Assembly (NCBI RefSeq): GCF_011493005.1
Contig: NZ_CP049156.1
Coordinates: 3,844,001-3,908,000, forward strand
From: Caballeronia sp. SBC1
Lineage (GTDB): Bacteria > Pseudomonadota > Gammaproteobacteria > Burkholderiales > Burkholderiaceae
Direction: 5' to 3'
DNA length: 64,000 bases
A program made the position numbers and the translations under genes. Position 1 is the first letter of the stretch. Each line of letters begins with the position of its first letter. Shown here piece by piece: positions 1 through 8,586 of the stretch. The notes below the pieces were generated by a model, which was not told the origin of the DNA, did not search any database, and was given only the letters and a program-made list of their open reading frames with translations.

Positions 1-362
1 CCATGACGCGCGGCGTCGCGCCGTTCAAGCAATTCATGTTGCGCCAGACCCGCGAGGCCGATCTCGCGCTGTTCGCCCGGATCGCAAAAGCGCCGCCAAT
101 GAACGGTCCCGAAGACGTGCCACTCTCGCTGCTGGTGCCCTCGTTTGTGACCAGCGAGCTTAAGACGGGTTTCCAGATCGGCTTCACCATCTTTATCCCG
201 TTCCTGATCATCGACATGGTGGTGGCGAGCGTGCTGATGTCGATGGGGATGATGATGGTGTCGCCCACCACCATTTCATTGCCGTTCAAGCTGATGTTGT
301 TCGTGCTGGTGGATGGCTGGCAGTTGCTGATCGGCTCGCTCGCGCAGAGCTTCGTTTCATAG
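1..362 (+). CDS. fliP: Flagellar type III export protein FliP (3' part only)
   Basis: C-terminal part of FliP, an inner-membrane protein of the flagellar export gate that forms a complex with FliQ and FliR. The window starts inside the gene, so the first visible ATG (position 3) is internal: the reading frame is already in the conserved segment [15 protein letters not shown], normally in the middle of the protein. Two hydrophobic segments follow, one with [16 protein letters not shown] and a last one with [15 protein letters not shown], which is the usual FliP ending. It stops with TAG and is followed 22 bases later by fliQ, so fliP-fliQ-fliR form one transcription unit. Function is from family knowledge; identity is secure from sequence and synteny. 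Confidence 0.95.
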   Translation, partial: MTRGVAPFKQFMLRQTREADLALFARIAKAPPMNGPEDVPLSLLVPSFVTSELKTGFQIGFTIFIPFLIIDMVVASVLMSMGMMMVSPTTISLPFKLMLFVLVDGWQLLIGSLAQSFVS

Positions 363-384
363 AGCAGAGAAAGAGACCCCTACG

Positions 385-654
385 ATGACACCCGAATCCG
401 TCATGTCGATCGCGCACCAGGCCATGTATGTGGCGCTGTTGCTAGCGGCTCCGCTGTTGCTGGTCGCGCTCGTGGTCGGCCTGGTGGTGAGCCTGTTCCA
501 GGCCGCTACCCAGATCAACGAAAGCACGCTCTCGTTCATTCCAAAACTGCTCGCGGTGGCGTTGACGCTCGTGATCGCCGGGCCGTGGATGATGGAAACG
601 CTGCTCGACTACATGCGCCACGTTTTCACCATCACGCCCGCCATTACCGGCTAA
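385..654 (+). CDS. fliQ: Flagellar export gate protein FliQ
   Basis: FliQ, an 89-residue protein with two membrane-spanning segments, the usual FliQ length. It is part of the FliPQR export gate at the base of the flagellum. The first hydrophobic segment is around residues 13-38 and the second around 52-75; between them is the conserved loop QAATQINESTLSFIPKL, typical of FliQ and its type III secretion relatives. The start ATG follows GAGAAAGAGA, a purine-rich ribosome site. The stop codon lies 2 bases before the fliR ATG, which suggests translational coupling. Confidence 0.96.
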   Translation: MTPESVMSIAHQAMYVALLLAAPLLLVALVVGLVVSLFQAATQINESTLSFIPKLLAVALTLVIAGPWMMETLLDYMRHVFTITPAITG

Positions 655-656
655 CA

Positions 657-1448
657 ATGTTCTCCGTCACTTACGCGCAGCTCAATGTCTGGCTGACGTC
701 GTTCCTCTGGCCGTTCACGCGCATCCTCGCGCTGATTGCAACGGCGCCAATGCTCAGCCATCAGGCCATTCCGATCCGCGTCAAGGTGGCGATCGCGGCG
801 TTCATCGCGCTGATCGTGGCGCCGACTATCGGCGCAGTGCCGCAGGTGACGGTGTTTTCCGCCGATGGCGTGATGATCATCATCAATCAGTTCCTGGTCG
901 GCGCGGCGCTCGGCATGACCATGCAGATTGCATTCGGTGCCATCGATGCCGCCGGCGAGTTTATCGGCATGCAAATGGGCCTCGGTTTTGCGACGCTTTA
1001 CGACCCGCGCGCCGGGGGCAATTCGGTGGTGATATCGCGGTATTTGAACACGATTGCCATGCTCGCGTTCCTTGTGTTCGACGGCCACCTGCAAATGATC
1101 AGCGCCCTCGTGCAGACGTTCCAGAGCGTGCCGGTGAGCGCAAACGTGCTCGGTTCAGTCACGTTCGCGCGCGGCTGGCAGACACTGGCGACGTATGGCC
1201 TGAGCGTGTTTTCCACTGGCTTGCTGCTGTCGCTGCCGGTGGTTACCGCGCTGCTGATCGCCAATCTGGCGCTGGGCATCCTGAATCGCGCGGCGCCGCA
1301 GATCGGGATTTTCCAGGTGGGCTTCCCGGTCACCATGCTGGTCGGCTTCCTGCTCATCCAGTTGATGATCCCCAACATGATCCCGTTCTTCCAACGCATT
1401 TTCGATAGTGGTATCGACCAGATGGGGCGCGTGGCGGCTGCGCTTTAG
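657..1448 (+). CDS. fliR: Flagellar export gate protein FliR
   Basis: FliR, 263 residues, the usual size. It is the third membrane protein of the export gate and has about six hydrophobic segments across its length, with the conserved segment GEFIGMQMGLGFATLYDP near residue 101. The start at 657 (MFSVTYAQLNVWL) is chosen because it sits 2 bases after the fliQ stop and gives the normal FliR N-terminus. An in-frame ATG at 585 would lie inside fliQ and adds 24 unrelated residues. The gene ends 16 bases from the end of the convergent Fic gene, with no clear terminator between them. Confidence 0.96.
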   Translation: MFSVTYAQLNVWLTSFLWPFTRILALIATAPMLSHQAIPIRVKVAIAAFIALIVAPTIGAVPQVTVFSADGVMIIINQFLVGAALGMTMQIAFGAIDAAGEFIGMQMGLGFATLYDPRAGGNSVVISRYLNTIAMLAFLVFDGHLQMISALVQTFQSVPVSANVLGSVTFARGWQTLATYGLSVFSTGLLLSLPVVTALLIANLALGILNRAAPQIGIFQVGFPVTMLVGFLLIQLMIPNMIPFFQRIFDSGIDQMGRVAAAL

Positions 1449-1463
1449 CAGCCGGTCAGGTAG

Positions 1464-2579
1464 TCAATCAACCAGTTCGTACGCGGTGCTGCGGCCGCCC
1501 GACGCCGATCTCCGCAGCACTCCCAACGCCACCAGTTCGCCGATGTCGCGCAGCGCGGTATCCGGCGAACACTTCGCTATGGCGGCCCACTTGCTGCTGG
1601 TCAGCTTGCCGTCGAAACCATCCAGCAGCCGGTTCAGCAGCTTGATCTGCCGCTCGTTGAATGGCGCGGCGGCCCAGCGCTGCCAGAAACGCGTCTTCAC
1701 CAGCACCGCGTCCACCGTGTGCTGGGCGTTGTCCACTGCACGATGCAGCACGTCCAGGAACCACGTGAGCCACGCGGTGACATCGAGTGATCCGCGCTGA
1801 GTTTGCTCCAGGATGTCGTAATAAGCGCTGCGCTCCGACTGGATCTGCGCTGACAGGCTGTAGAAACGCTGCGGACTGCCGTCGGCGCGGGCGAGCAGCA
1901 AATCGCCTATTGCCCGGGCGATACGGCCGTTGCCGTCATCGAAAGGATGCAGCGTGACGAACCATAGGTGCGCCAGCCCGGCCTTGATCACCGGCGCCAC
2001 AGCCGAGTCGTCATTGAGCCAGTCAAGAAAACGCGTTGTCTCGGCGTTGAGGCGATCGGCCGGAGGCGCCTCGAAATGAACCCGCTGGCGGCCAATGGGG
2101 CCGGAGACAACTTGCATGGCGCCGTTTTCGTCGTTGCGCCATGCGCCGATCTGGATCCGTGACATACCGCTGAAGCCGGTCGGGAACAACGCCGCGTGCC
2201 ACGCGAACAGGCGCTCCCGGGTCAGCGGGGCATCGCAACGCGCGGTAGCGTCGAGCACCATTTCAACCACGCCCTCCACGTGCCGGTCGACCGGTGCAAG
2301 GGCGCCAATATCCACGCCAAGCCGACGGGCAATAGACGATCGGACCGAATCCGCGTTGAGCCTTTCCCCTTCGATCTCGCTGGTTTTGAGCACGTCCTCC
2401 GTGAGCGCGGCCAGGCTTGCCTGATTGCGCAGGGTCAAACCGACGTCGGCGAGCCGGCCGAGCAGCAAACCTTGGGCGCGACTGACCGCGGCCAGCGGCG
2501 CCGCGATCACCGATAGATCGTAGCGCCAGACCGGCCAGTCAGGATCTTCCCAGATAAAAGTCCATTCTCCGCGTTTCAT
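1464..2579 (-). CDS. Fic family protein with N-terminal inhibitory motif
   Basis: Fic-domain protein of 371 residues, probably an AMP-transferase that modifies hydroxyl groups on target proteins. The full active motif HPFDDGNGR is at residues 211-219. Upstream, TSEIEG at residues 66-71 fits the (S/T)xxxE(G/N) inhibitory helix, with Glu70 as the blocking residue, so this is a self-inhibited class II Fic that needs no separate antitoxin. The N-terminal segment WTFIWEDPDWPVWRYD matches the DUF4172 domain found before many Fic domains. The C-terminal third (about 300-371) looks like a winged-helix DNA-binding region (TALRDIGELVALGVLRR). The ATG at 2579 is preferred; another possible start lies at 2624. 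It sits between fliR and flgL and is probably an accessory gene rather than a flagellar one. Its target is unknown. Confidence 0.88.
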   Translation of the reverse strand: MKRGEWTFIWEDPDWPVWRYDLSVIAAPLAAVSRAQGLLLGRLADVGLTLRNQASLAALTEDVLKTSEIEGERLNADSVRSSIARRLGVDIGALAPVDRHVEGVVEMVLDATARCDAPLTRERLFAWHAALFPTGFSGMSRIQIGAWRNDENGAMQVVSGPIGRQRVHFEAPPADRLNAETTRFLDWLNDDSAVAPVIKAGLAHLWFVTLHPFDDGNGRIARAIGDLLLARADGSPQRFYSLSAQIQSERSAYYDILEQTQRGSLDVTAWLTWFLDVLHRAVDNAQHTVDAVLVKTRFWQRWAAAPFNERQIKLLNRLLDGFDGKLTSSKWAAIAKCSPDTALRDIGELVALGVLRRSASGGRSTAYELVD

Positions 2580-2663
2580 GCGGTGATTATGAGGTGTAAT
2601 CGCCGCAAAGGGTGATTTATTCACCGCATAAAATGCAGAGAATAGACCAGCTATTCACCGCAT
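2578..2663 (-). promoter_or_regulatory. Three copies of ATGCGGTGAATA before the Fic gene
   Basis: On the minus strand the 12-mer ATGCGGTGAATA occurs at 2663-2652 and 2629-2618. An inverted copy with one mismatch (TAATCACCGCAT) at 2589-2578 overlaps the fic start codon. The middle copy also forms GGTGA-tttat-TCACC (2611-2625). Spaced direct and inverted copies at a start codon suggest an operator, possibly bound by the winged-helix end of the Fic protein itself. The binding protein is inferred, not shown. Confidence 0.55.
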
Positions 2664-2705
2664 GCCTTCCGCAGAAAGGGTTTCCAGCGCATCCGCATGA
2701 CCCAA

Positions 2706-2736
2706 TAAAAAGGGCCGCCCTTCAAACCGGCGGCCC
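2706..2736 (-). terminator. Rho-independent terminator after flgKL
   Basis: An 8-bp stem GGGCCGCC/GGCGGCCC (2712-2719 and 2729-2736) with a 9-base loop. It is followed on the minus strand by TTTTTATT, 74 bases beyond the flgL stop. It would end the flgK-flgL transcript before the fic operator region. Confidence 0.85.
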
Positions 2737-2809
2737 AAAACACATCCTACAACCCACATCAATTCCTTCCCTACTCGCCCCCCGGCGCTTAGCTGCTCGC
2801 TACTGCTGA

Positions 2810-4084
2810 TTAACTGCTCAGATAGTTGAACAGCGACATCTTCTGAATCTGCGCAAAAGCCTGCTGTGCGGCCTGCAGCGAGTTCTGCATCATCTCGTAC
2901 TGGCTGATCGCAGTGGGCAGATTGACGCTGACCAGATCCGACAGATTGCTGGCGGTTTGCGTCGAGGTCGTCTGCATGGCGGTCTGCGTCGCCGTGACTT
3001 CCTGTTCGCGGCCACCCACCGCCGTCTGCGTCGTCAGCACGTTGTTGTACGTGTTGCCGATTTTCGATCCCGCCGTGGTCAGCGCGTTTTGCAACGTCGC
3101 TTGCTGGGTCGGTGTATCGGCAGGCTGTTTCAACGCATTCACCAACGAATCGAGTGTCGCAAAAATGTCCGTATCGCTGGTGTTGCCGGTGTTCGCCGGC
3201 GCCACAGTAAATGAATCGCCCGATGCCGGCGTGCCGGAAATAGCCACGGTCTGCGAGCCGAGCGCGATATTGGCACCTGCGGTATACGGCGTCGGCGGGG
3301 TCACGGTGGTGGTGGTCCCCGTCGCCGGATCTTGAGCCGTGACCGAGTACGAACTGACGGTCGTGGTCGTGGGCGGCGTGCCGGTGGTCGTGGTCCCGAA
3401 CGTGATGGTGTAGGTCGACGAGTTGGCCGGATCGCTGCTGTTGGTCACGCTGACCGGACCGATCGTGCCAGAACCCTGGTTGCCGGCCGATCCCGCCGAA
3501 ACCGGCGTGCTTTCGTTCGACGAAACGCTTTGGAAAATTGCCGAACCTGGATCGGCTACGTTGATCGTGCGGGTGTCGGAAATCTGCACCTGCCGCTGCC
3601 CAGGCCCGCCCGCGTAAGTCGCACCAACGCCCGAGGGGTTGTCGGTGAATGGCTGCGAACCGCCCTGAAAACCGGCAAAAATGTAGTTGCCGTTGGTGTC
3701 GGTCGTGTTCGCAAGGTTCATCAGCGTGCTGCGATAACCCTGGAGCTGAGTTGCAAGCGAAGTGCGGTCGGTGTCGTTGAGCGTGCCGTTGCCGGCGTTC
3801 ACCACCAGCGACTGGATGCTCTGCATCACGGTCGTCACGTTCGAGAGCGTGGAATCTTCCTGCTGCAGCGAGGTCAGCGCAGACGACTGGTTGGTCGCGT
3901 ATTGCGCGAGGTTGGACGCCTGCGCGGTCAGTGCCACGGCTTGCGCCGCGCCGAGCGGATTGTCTGCGGCGGTCTGCAAGGACTTGCCCGATGAGATCTG
4001 CGCGTACATGTTGGCGAGCGATGCCTGCTGATTGTTCATCGTCTCGACATTCATCGTGAAGTACTGCGAGCTGGAGATGCGCAT
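2810..4084 (-). CDS. flgL: Flagellar hook-filament junction protein FlgL (HAP3)
   Basis: FlgL, 424 residues, the second hook-filament adaptor, exported through the flagellum and placed between FlgK and flagellin. The N-terminus MRISSSQYFTMNVETMNNQQ and following ISSGKSLQTAADNP are flagellin-like coiled regions. The C-terminus (SQYEMMQNSLQAAQQAFAQIQ) is the matching terminal helix. The middle, about residues 130-320, is a Gly/Ser/Thr-rich surface domain that makes it longer than the enteric form (about 317). It has no signal peptide, as expected for an exported substrate. The gene starts 10 bases after flgK and shares its sigma-28 promoter. Confidence 0.95.
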   Translation of the reverse strand: MRISSSQYFTMNVETMNNQQASLANMYAQISSGKSLQTAADNPLGAAQAVALTAQASNLAQYATNQSSALTSLQQEDSTLSNVTTVMQSIQSLVVNAGNGTLNDTDRTSLATQLQGYRSTLMNLANTTDTNGNYIFAGFQGGSQPFTDNPSGVGATYAGGPGQRQVQISDTRTINVADPGSAIFQSVSSNESTPVSAGSAGNQGSGTIGPVSVTNSSDPANSSTYTITFGTTTTGTPPTTTTVSSYSVTAQDPATGTTTTVTPPTPYTAGANIALGSQTVAISGTPASGDSFTVAPANTGNTSDTDIFATLDSLVNALKQPADTPTQQATLQNALTTAGSKIGNTYNNVLTTQTAVGGREQEVTATQTAMQTTSTQTASNLSDLVSVNLPTAISQYEMMQNSLQAAQQAFAQIQKMSLFNYLSS

Positions 4085-4094
4085 CGTGAAAGCC

Positions 4095-6047
4095 TCAGTT
4101 GAAAATGCCGAGCAGCGTTGTGAACAGCGTGGAAGCGGTCTGGATGACCTTGCTGTTGGCCTGGTACAACTGCTGGTACTGAATCAGGTTGGCGGCCTCT
4201 TCATTCAGGTTCACGCCCGACACCGACTGCTGCGCCGACGTAGCCTGCGTGAGCACAGCGGTCGCCGACGTACTCGAACTCTGCAGATTGTTGGTCTCGT
4301 TGCCGATCTGGTTGACGTAGTTCGCATACGCGCTCGTCAACGAGTCCGTGCCGCCGTTCAGCGACTTCGCCGTCCCGAGATTCGCCATCGCGAGTGCGTT
4401 GCTGCCGTCGCTGCTGCCACCTGTGTTCGCCGCGATAGTGAAGGTATCGCCGTTTGCCGGCGTGCCGCTGATCGTTGCGCTGACACCCGCGCCGTTCGAT
4501 ACGGTGAGACCCTGGGCCGGGTTATAGGCGAACGCCGTGCCCGCTGGAACGACCGTGCCGCCCGCCAACGTGACCGGCTGGGTCGACGTCATCTGCTGGG
4601 TGGTCGCGTTGTACGTCAGCGTCATGCTGCTCGGGATCGAATAACCCGCGGTGACGGTCGCTGCCGAGATGTTCGCGGTGCCGGCGTTGCTCGCTCCCGC
4701 CGATGCCACCGCCGGCGACGCTGCTGCGATTGCGGTCGGATTCGTGGTGACCAGCGAGAAGGCGGCGAGCGCGCCGCTCGTCGGCTGGATGTTGAACGAA
4801 TCGCCTGGCTTCATGGTGCCGCTCGCCACGGATATATTCAGTCCCGCAACGGTGCCGCTGACCGCGCCGGTCGTCGGATCGGGCGTGATGGTGCCAAGCG
4901 ACGCGCCGCTCGCGCTGTCGGTGAGCGTGTAGTTCGTGCCGTTGTAGGACAGCGTGTAGTTGCTGTTGGGCGGCTGGGTGGGATTCGCAATCGATACACT
5001 AAGCTGAGCACTGCCCGTATTGCGCGAATTCGCGTAAATGGTCGGGCTTCCGGTCGAGAACAGCGCAGTGCCAGGGTTGCCGTTCAGGTCCACGCCCAGC
5101 GAGTTTTGCTGGTTCAGTTGCGCGGCGAAACTGGTCGCGAGCGAGCCAAGCTGGGCCTGCGCGGGATCGAGCGACTGGCTGCGGAACGCGAGCAATCCGC
5201 CCACCGTACCGCCGCCAAACGTGGAGTCGGGCAGATATTGCGTTTGCGCAGGCGTCTGCGGCGAGCCGTCCGGCGATGCATACGCAATCGACAATTCGCT
5301 CGGGTCCGACGTCGACGTCACCGCCTGCAGTTGATACGCCGACGTACCCGAAACCAGCGGCTGGCCGGTGCCGATAGACACGTTGTACGCGCCGTTGACG
5401 GTGGTGACCTGAACGTTCGTCAACTGGCTCAGGCCCGATACCGCCTGGTCCCGCGCATCGAGCAACTGGTTGGGCGGCTGACCCTGCGCGCTCGCTGAGG
5501 CAATCTGGCCGTTCAGCGTGGCGATCTGGCTGGTGAAGCTGTTGATCTGCGTGACCGCGCTGGTGAGCGACTGATTGACGCCGGAGCGGAGCTGGTTGTA
5601 GTTCGCCGCCGCCGCGTTCATCTGGTCAACGAGCGATTGCCCGCTGCTCATCAGCGACTGCCGCGTTGACGTCGTGGCAGGGCTGTTCGCCACCGACTGC
5701 AAGCCCGTGAAATAGCTCGTCATGCCGGCGCCAATACCCGTGGTCGGATCGCCCACGATGTTGTTCAGCTGCGACAACATCGAGTAGTAGGTGTTCAGCG
5801 AACTGCTGGTGGACTGGGCGGAATTGAGCGCGGTGGTCAGGAACGAGCTGTATGAGCGCGAGACGGTCGCCGTGTTGACGCCGGAGCCCAGATAACCCGA
5901 CGTCGTATATTGCCCCGACGCCTCCTGGTACACCGGCTTCTCCTGGGTATAGCCCGGAGTGGCGGCGTTGGCGATGTTCTGTCCGGTGGTCGTCAAACCC
6001 CATTGGGCTGCATTGAGGCCACTGACGCCGATATCGAATAGGGACAT
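4095..6047 (-). CDS. flgK: Flagellar hook-associated protein FlgK (HAP1)
   Basis: FlgK, 650 residues, the first junction protein between hook and filament. The N-terminus MSLFDIGVSGLNAAQWGLTT carries the rod/hook consensus, followed by TGQNIANAATPGYTQE. The C-terminus GVNLNEEAANLIQYQQLYQA is the conserved terminal helix. A long Ser/Thr/Gly-rich middle (about residues 200-560) is the variable surface domain, which explains a length above the enteric protein (about 550). It is exported through the flagellar channel without a signal peptide. A sigma-28 promoter lies 60 bases upstream, so flgKL are late flagellar genes. Confidence 0.95.
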   Translation of the reverse strand: MSLFDIGVSGLNAAQWGLTTTGQNIANAATPGYTQEKPVYQEASGQYTTSGYLGSGVNTATVSRSYSSFLTTALNSAQSTSSSLNTYYSMLSQLNNIVGDPTTGIGAGMTSYFTGLQSVANSPATTSTRQSLMSSGQSLVDQMNAAAANYNQLRSGVNQSLTSAVTQINSFTSQIATLNGQIASASAQGQPPNQLLDARDQAVSGLSQLTNVQVTTVNGAYNVSIGTGQPLVSGTSAYQLQAVTSTSDPSELSIAYASPDGSPQTPAQTQYLPDSTFGGGTVGGLLAFRSQSLDPAQAQLGSLATSFAAQLNQQNSLGVDLNGNPGTALFSTGSPTIYANSRNTGSAQLSVSIANPTQPPNSNYTLSYNGTNYTLTDSASGASLGTITPDPTTGAVSGTVAGLNISVASGTMKPGDSFNIQPTSGALAAFSLVTTNPTAIAAASPAVASAGASNAGTANISAATVTAGYSIPSSMTLTYNATTQQMTSTQPVTLAGGTVVPAGTAFAYNPAQGLTVSNGAGVSATISGTPANGDTFTIAANTGGSSDGSNALAMANLGTAKSLNGGTDSLTSAYANYVNQIGNETNNLQSSSTSATAVLTQATSAQQSVSGVNLNEEAANLIQYQQLYQANSKVIQTASTLFTTLLGIFN

Positions 6048-6107
6048 GCAAGGAATCCTGGTAAAGGCACGAAGCCCGGGCCGCCGGTGTTTGACGACAA
6101 CTGGTGT

Positions 6108-6134
6108 ATATCGGCCGATTGCAGAAAAAGTTGA
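6108..6134 (-). promoter_or_regulatory. Sigma-28 (FliA) promoter of flgKL
   Basis: On the minus strand TCAACTTT-N11-GCCGATAT (6134-6108) compares with the consensus TAAAGTTT-N11-GCCGATAA: the -10 has one mismatch and the spacing is exact. It lies 60 bases before flgK. The rest of the 330-base gap 6048-6377 holds no gene that I can support. Confidence 0.75.
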
Positions 6135-6344
6135 ATCCCGGCGCGCTGAATCGGTGCGTGTGTGGTTTGAGCGCCGTCCAGCTTCCGCTCAATAAATTCC
6201 GCACGCGCACTGCGCCATGACGGATTATTCACCGGGGTGGATTAGGGCAATTAGCGAAGCAGCGGGGGGATTGGGCGTCAGTTCGCCGAATGGAACGGGC
6301 TACGTTACGGCGTTACCGCGTTACTGAGTTATTGCGGAAGGAGC

Positions 6345-6367
6345 GCGGCGAGCGCGAGGCTCGCCGC
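6345..6367 (-). terminator. GC-rich hairpin after ycgR, possible terminator
   Basis: A perfect 9-bp stem GCGGCGAGC/GCTCGCCGC with a 5-base loop lies 10 bases beyond the YcgR stop. No T-run follows on the minus strand, so this is a stable hairpin rather than a classical terminator. Confidence 0.4.
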
Positions 6368-6377
6368 CGTATCCAGG

Positions 6378-7133
6378 TTACCGCGCCAGCGACCGGCGCT
6401 TCATCTCGAGTTGCGTAATCAAACGCTGCAGCGTGTTTTCGGCTGATCCCGGCAAACTCATGAACTTGAAGCCGAGCGTATAGCGCAGATCTCCACGTGT
6501 ATTCACTGTCTGCCGGTTCGACATCAGTTGCAGGTCGAGCACCACCTTGCCCGGGTTGCTGAAGTGCAGTTCCACGGAACGCAGGATCACGCCGACTTCC
6601 ATCGATGCAACGCGTTCGTCCAGGGTCCGCAGCGCCACGCCACCCAGCGAGAGGTCGTTCACTTCAAAGCGAAAACGTTCGCCATTCGGCAGTTCGCCGC
6701 TGCAGATGTACGGATCGAGCACGGGCGCTTCCACGCGGAAATACTCGCGCCGCTGCATGTAGAACAGCACCGGCGGAAAATCCGCCTCGAACGCCGGATG
6801 CCCTTCGAAGACGACTTCACGCGGCGTACCAGTCGCGAATTCCACGCGGATCCCATCGGGGCTTGCGTGAAACGTCAGGTTTTCCGTGCGCAGCATGGCC
6901 TGGTTCTGCTCGGGAAGGCCGCCCCAGTCAAAGACGAACGTGCGCGCGCCCGGATTCACCGCGAGCAGGCGGGTAACGATCTGCCCCGTGCCGTGATTGA
7001 CGGTCAGAAAATCGGCCCGATTAACGAGGTTGCGAAGGGAGACACCTATTTCCAGCGGATTACGCCGCCCGAAATCGGGAAGATCGGATTCGTCGTCTGG
7101 GATGCCGGAATCGTTTGGCGGATTCATGTTCAT
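6378..7133 (-). CDS. ycgR: Flagellar brake protein YcgR (PilZ domain)
   Basis: YcgR-like protein, about 251 residues. It binds cyclic di-GMP and slows the flagellar motor. The N-terminal YcgR domain contains the segment RRNPLEIGVSLRNLVNR. The PilZ part carries the RxxxR motif (MQRREYFRVEAP) and the second motif as NDLSLGGVAL, both needed for c-di-GMP binding. The start is uncertain: an in-frame GTG at 7217 would leave almost no leader after the sigma-28 promoter at 7231-7257, so the ATG at 7133 (or 7127) is preferred, though neither has a strong ribosome site. The gene sits between flgJ and flgK and has its own promoter, so it is expressed with late flagellar genes. Confidence 0.88.
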   Translation of the reverse strand: MNMNPPNDSGIPDDESDLPDFGRRNPLEIGVSLRNLVNRADFLTVNHGTGQIVTRLLAVNPGARTFVFDWGGLPEQNQAMLRTENLTFHASPDGIRVEFATGTPREVVFEGHPAFEADFPPVLFYMQRREYFRVEAPVLDPYICSGELPNGERFRFEVNDLSLGGVALRTLDERVASMEVGVILRSVELHFSNPGKVVLDLQLMSNRQTVNTRGDLRYTLGFKFMSLPGSAENTLQRLITQLEMKRRSLAR

Positions 7134-7230
7134 GGAGCTTGCCGTGTTCGTTCGCTCGCTCGCGTCCCGAGCCCCGGGACTATTCGAGCTTCCAACCGGA
7201 CCCGGCGGGTCCGGCACTTCGATGTTTCAT

Positions 7231-7257
7231 TTAGCGGCAACCGGGATCGAATATTTA
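7231..7257 (-). promoter_or_regulatory. Sigma-28 promoter of ycgR
   Basis: On the minus strand TAAATATT-N11-GCCGCTAA (7257-7231): exact spacing, TAAA kept in the -35 and seven of eight -10 bases. It lies about 100 bases before the preferred ycgR start. In the whole gap between ycgR and flgJ (7134-7548) I see no other gene, and no strong terminator after flgJ. Confidence 0.7.
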
Positions 7258-7548
7258 GGGTTGGCTGTAAAAAAACTTTCCTAATCCCGTATCCGGCTGC
7301 CGAAAACGTTCGCAAAGCGCGCAAATCGAAACGAACCAGCACTTTCTCTCCATTTCGATGCGTCCCGGCCGGCTGCCTTCCAGGCGCACCATGCGCCCGT
7401 TCCTCGCCGCCAGCCTGCATCGTCTTTTATTGCGACATTGGCCCCGTCGCTTTTGACACCTTACTCGTAATACGTTTTGTCTATCTTATTAGATGCGGTG
7501 AAAGGTGCGCCACTGCGCACTCAGTTTCCCACTCTGCTCCCCACTCGA

Positions 7549-8574
7549 TCAAGCAATGTGCCGCATGATCGAAATCAGCTTTTTAGCGTATTGCGGGTCG
7601 GTTGCGTAGCCCGCTTTCTGCATTCCGTGCGCAAAACCAGCGGCATCGCGCGAGGCTTCCACGACTGGCGCGTAGCGCGGATTGCTCTTGAGCACGCTGG
7701 CGTAGTCGGTGAGCGCGTCTTCGTATGAGTCGTAGGAGCGGAATTTCTCCACCACTTTTTGCGGTTTGCCGTTCACGTATTCCGTGGTCACCGCGTTGGT
7801 GGTCTTGCCGGTCCACTCGCTGGTCGCCTTGATGCCGAACACGTTGTGGCTCGAGCTGCCGTCGGTGTTCTTGATCTCGCGCTTGCCCCAGCCGGACTCG
7901 AGCGCCGCCTGACCGATGATAAACCGCGCCGGAATCCCGGTCGCCGAGCTCGCGGCCTGCGCCGGCGCGGCGAGGCGGTCGACGAACGCTGCCACCTTGT
8001 CCGTGCCCACGCCGCGTGCGGGCGGTGTCAGCGCGCTGTCGGCGCTATAACCGTTGCCGGCGAGCGATGCCTTCGAGGACGCTGCCGACGACCCCGCCGC
8101 GCTCGCATACGCCTTTGCCATCGCGTTCATGGCGGCCATGTTGCCCGCGTTCGCGCTGCTGTCGCCGCTCGCGCTTGCGCCCGCGCCGTCTGCGGAAGAC
8201 GTGGCTCCGGCGTTGCGCATCAGTTGCTTGAGCATCATGTCGGCTACGCCAATGCCCTTCGCGCCCATGTTTTGCGAAAGCTGCTGATCGAGCATCGACG
8301 TGAAGGTCTTGCTGTCGTTCGAATCGAAGGGACTGTCCGACGGCGTGGCTTCCCGCATGCTCTTGAGCATCATCTGCGTGAAAACGGAGTCGAATTGCTT
8401 GGCCGCCGCCTTCAACCCCTGCTGCGGGTTGGCGTTGGCCTGGGCGCGCATGGCGTCGAAGCCCTGCACGTCGAGCGCGAAACGGTTCGACAACGAACCC
8501 AGGCCGCTGCTCGTGTCGGTTGTGTTCGTTGATGCAAGCGCGTTGCTTGTCGTACCGGTCCCGTTCGCGTTCAT
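7549..8574 (-). CDS. flgJ: FlgJ: rod cap and peptidoglycan hydrolase
   Basis: FlgJ, 341 residues, the usual two-domain form. The N-terminal domain (about residues 25-115, LKAAAKQFDSVFTQMMLKSM) caps the growing rod. A linker rich in Ala/Ser (about 118-185) leads to a C-terminal glucosaminidase-type domain that opens the peptidoglycan layer. This domain includes FIIGQAALESGWGKREI, whose Glu in ALESGWG is the expected catalytic acid, and NVFGIKATSEW. It is the last gene of flgBCDEFGHIJ and starts 12 bases after flgI. It is exported by the flagellar system, so it has no signal peptide. Confidence 0.95.
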   Translation of the reverse strand: MNANGTGTTSNALASTNTTDTSSGLGSLSNRFALDVQGFDAMRAQANANPQQGLKAAAKQFDSVFTQMMLKSMREATPSDSPFDSNDSKTFTSMLDQQLSQNMGAKGIGVADMMLKQLMRNAGATSSADGAGASASGDSSANAGNMAAMNAMAKAYASAAGSSAASSKASLAGNGYSADSALTPPARGVGTDKVAAFVDRLAAPAQAASSATGIPARFIIGQAALESGWGKREIKNTDGSSSHNVFGIKATSEWTGKTTNAVTTEYVNGKPQKVVEKFRSYDSYEDALTDYASVLKSNPRYAPVVEASRDAAGFAHGMQKAGYATDPQYAKKLISIMRHIA

Positions 8575-8586
8575 GACCTGTCGCCT

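Noticed and set aside
585..656. Longer fliR start inside fliQ
   Set aside because: It overlaps fliQ and adds non-membrane residues; the ATG at 657 gives the normal FliR N-terminus.
4032..5498. Long plus-strand open frame opposite flgK
   Set aside because: Arg-rich composition typical of the antisense of a GC-rich gene; flgK on the other strand has full family similarity.
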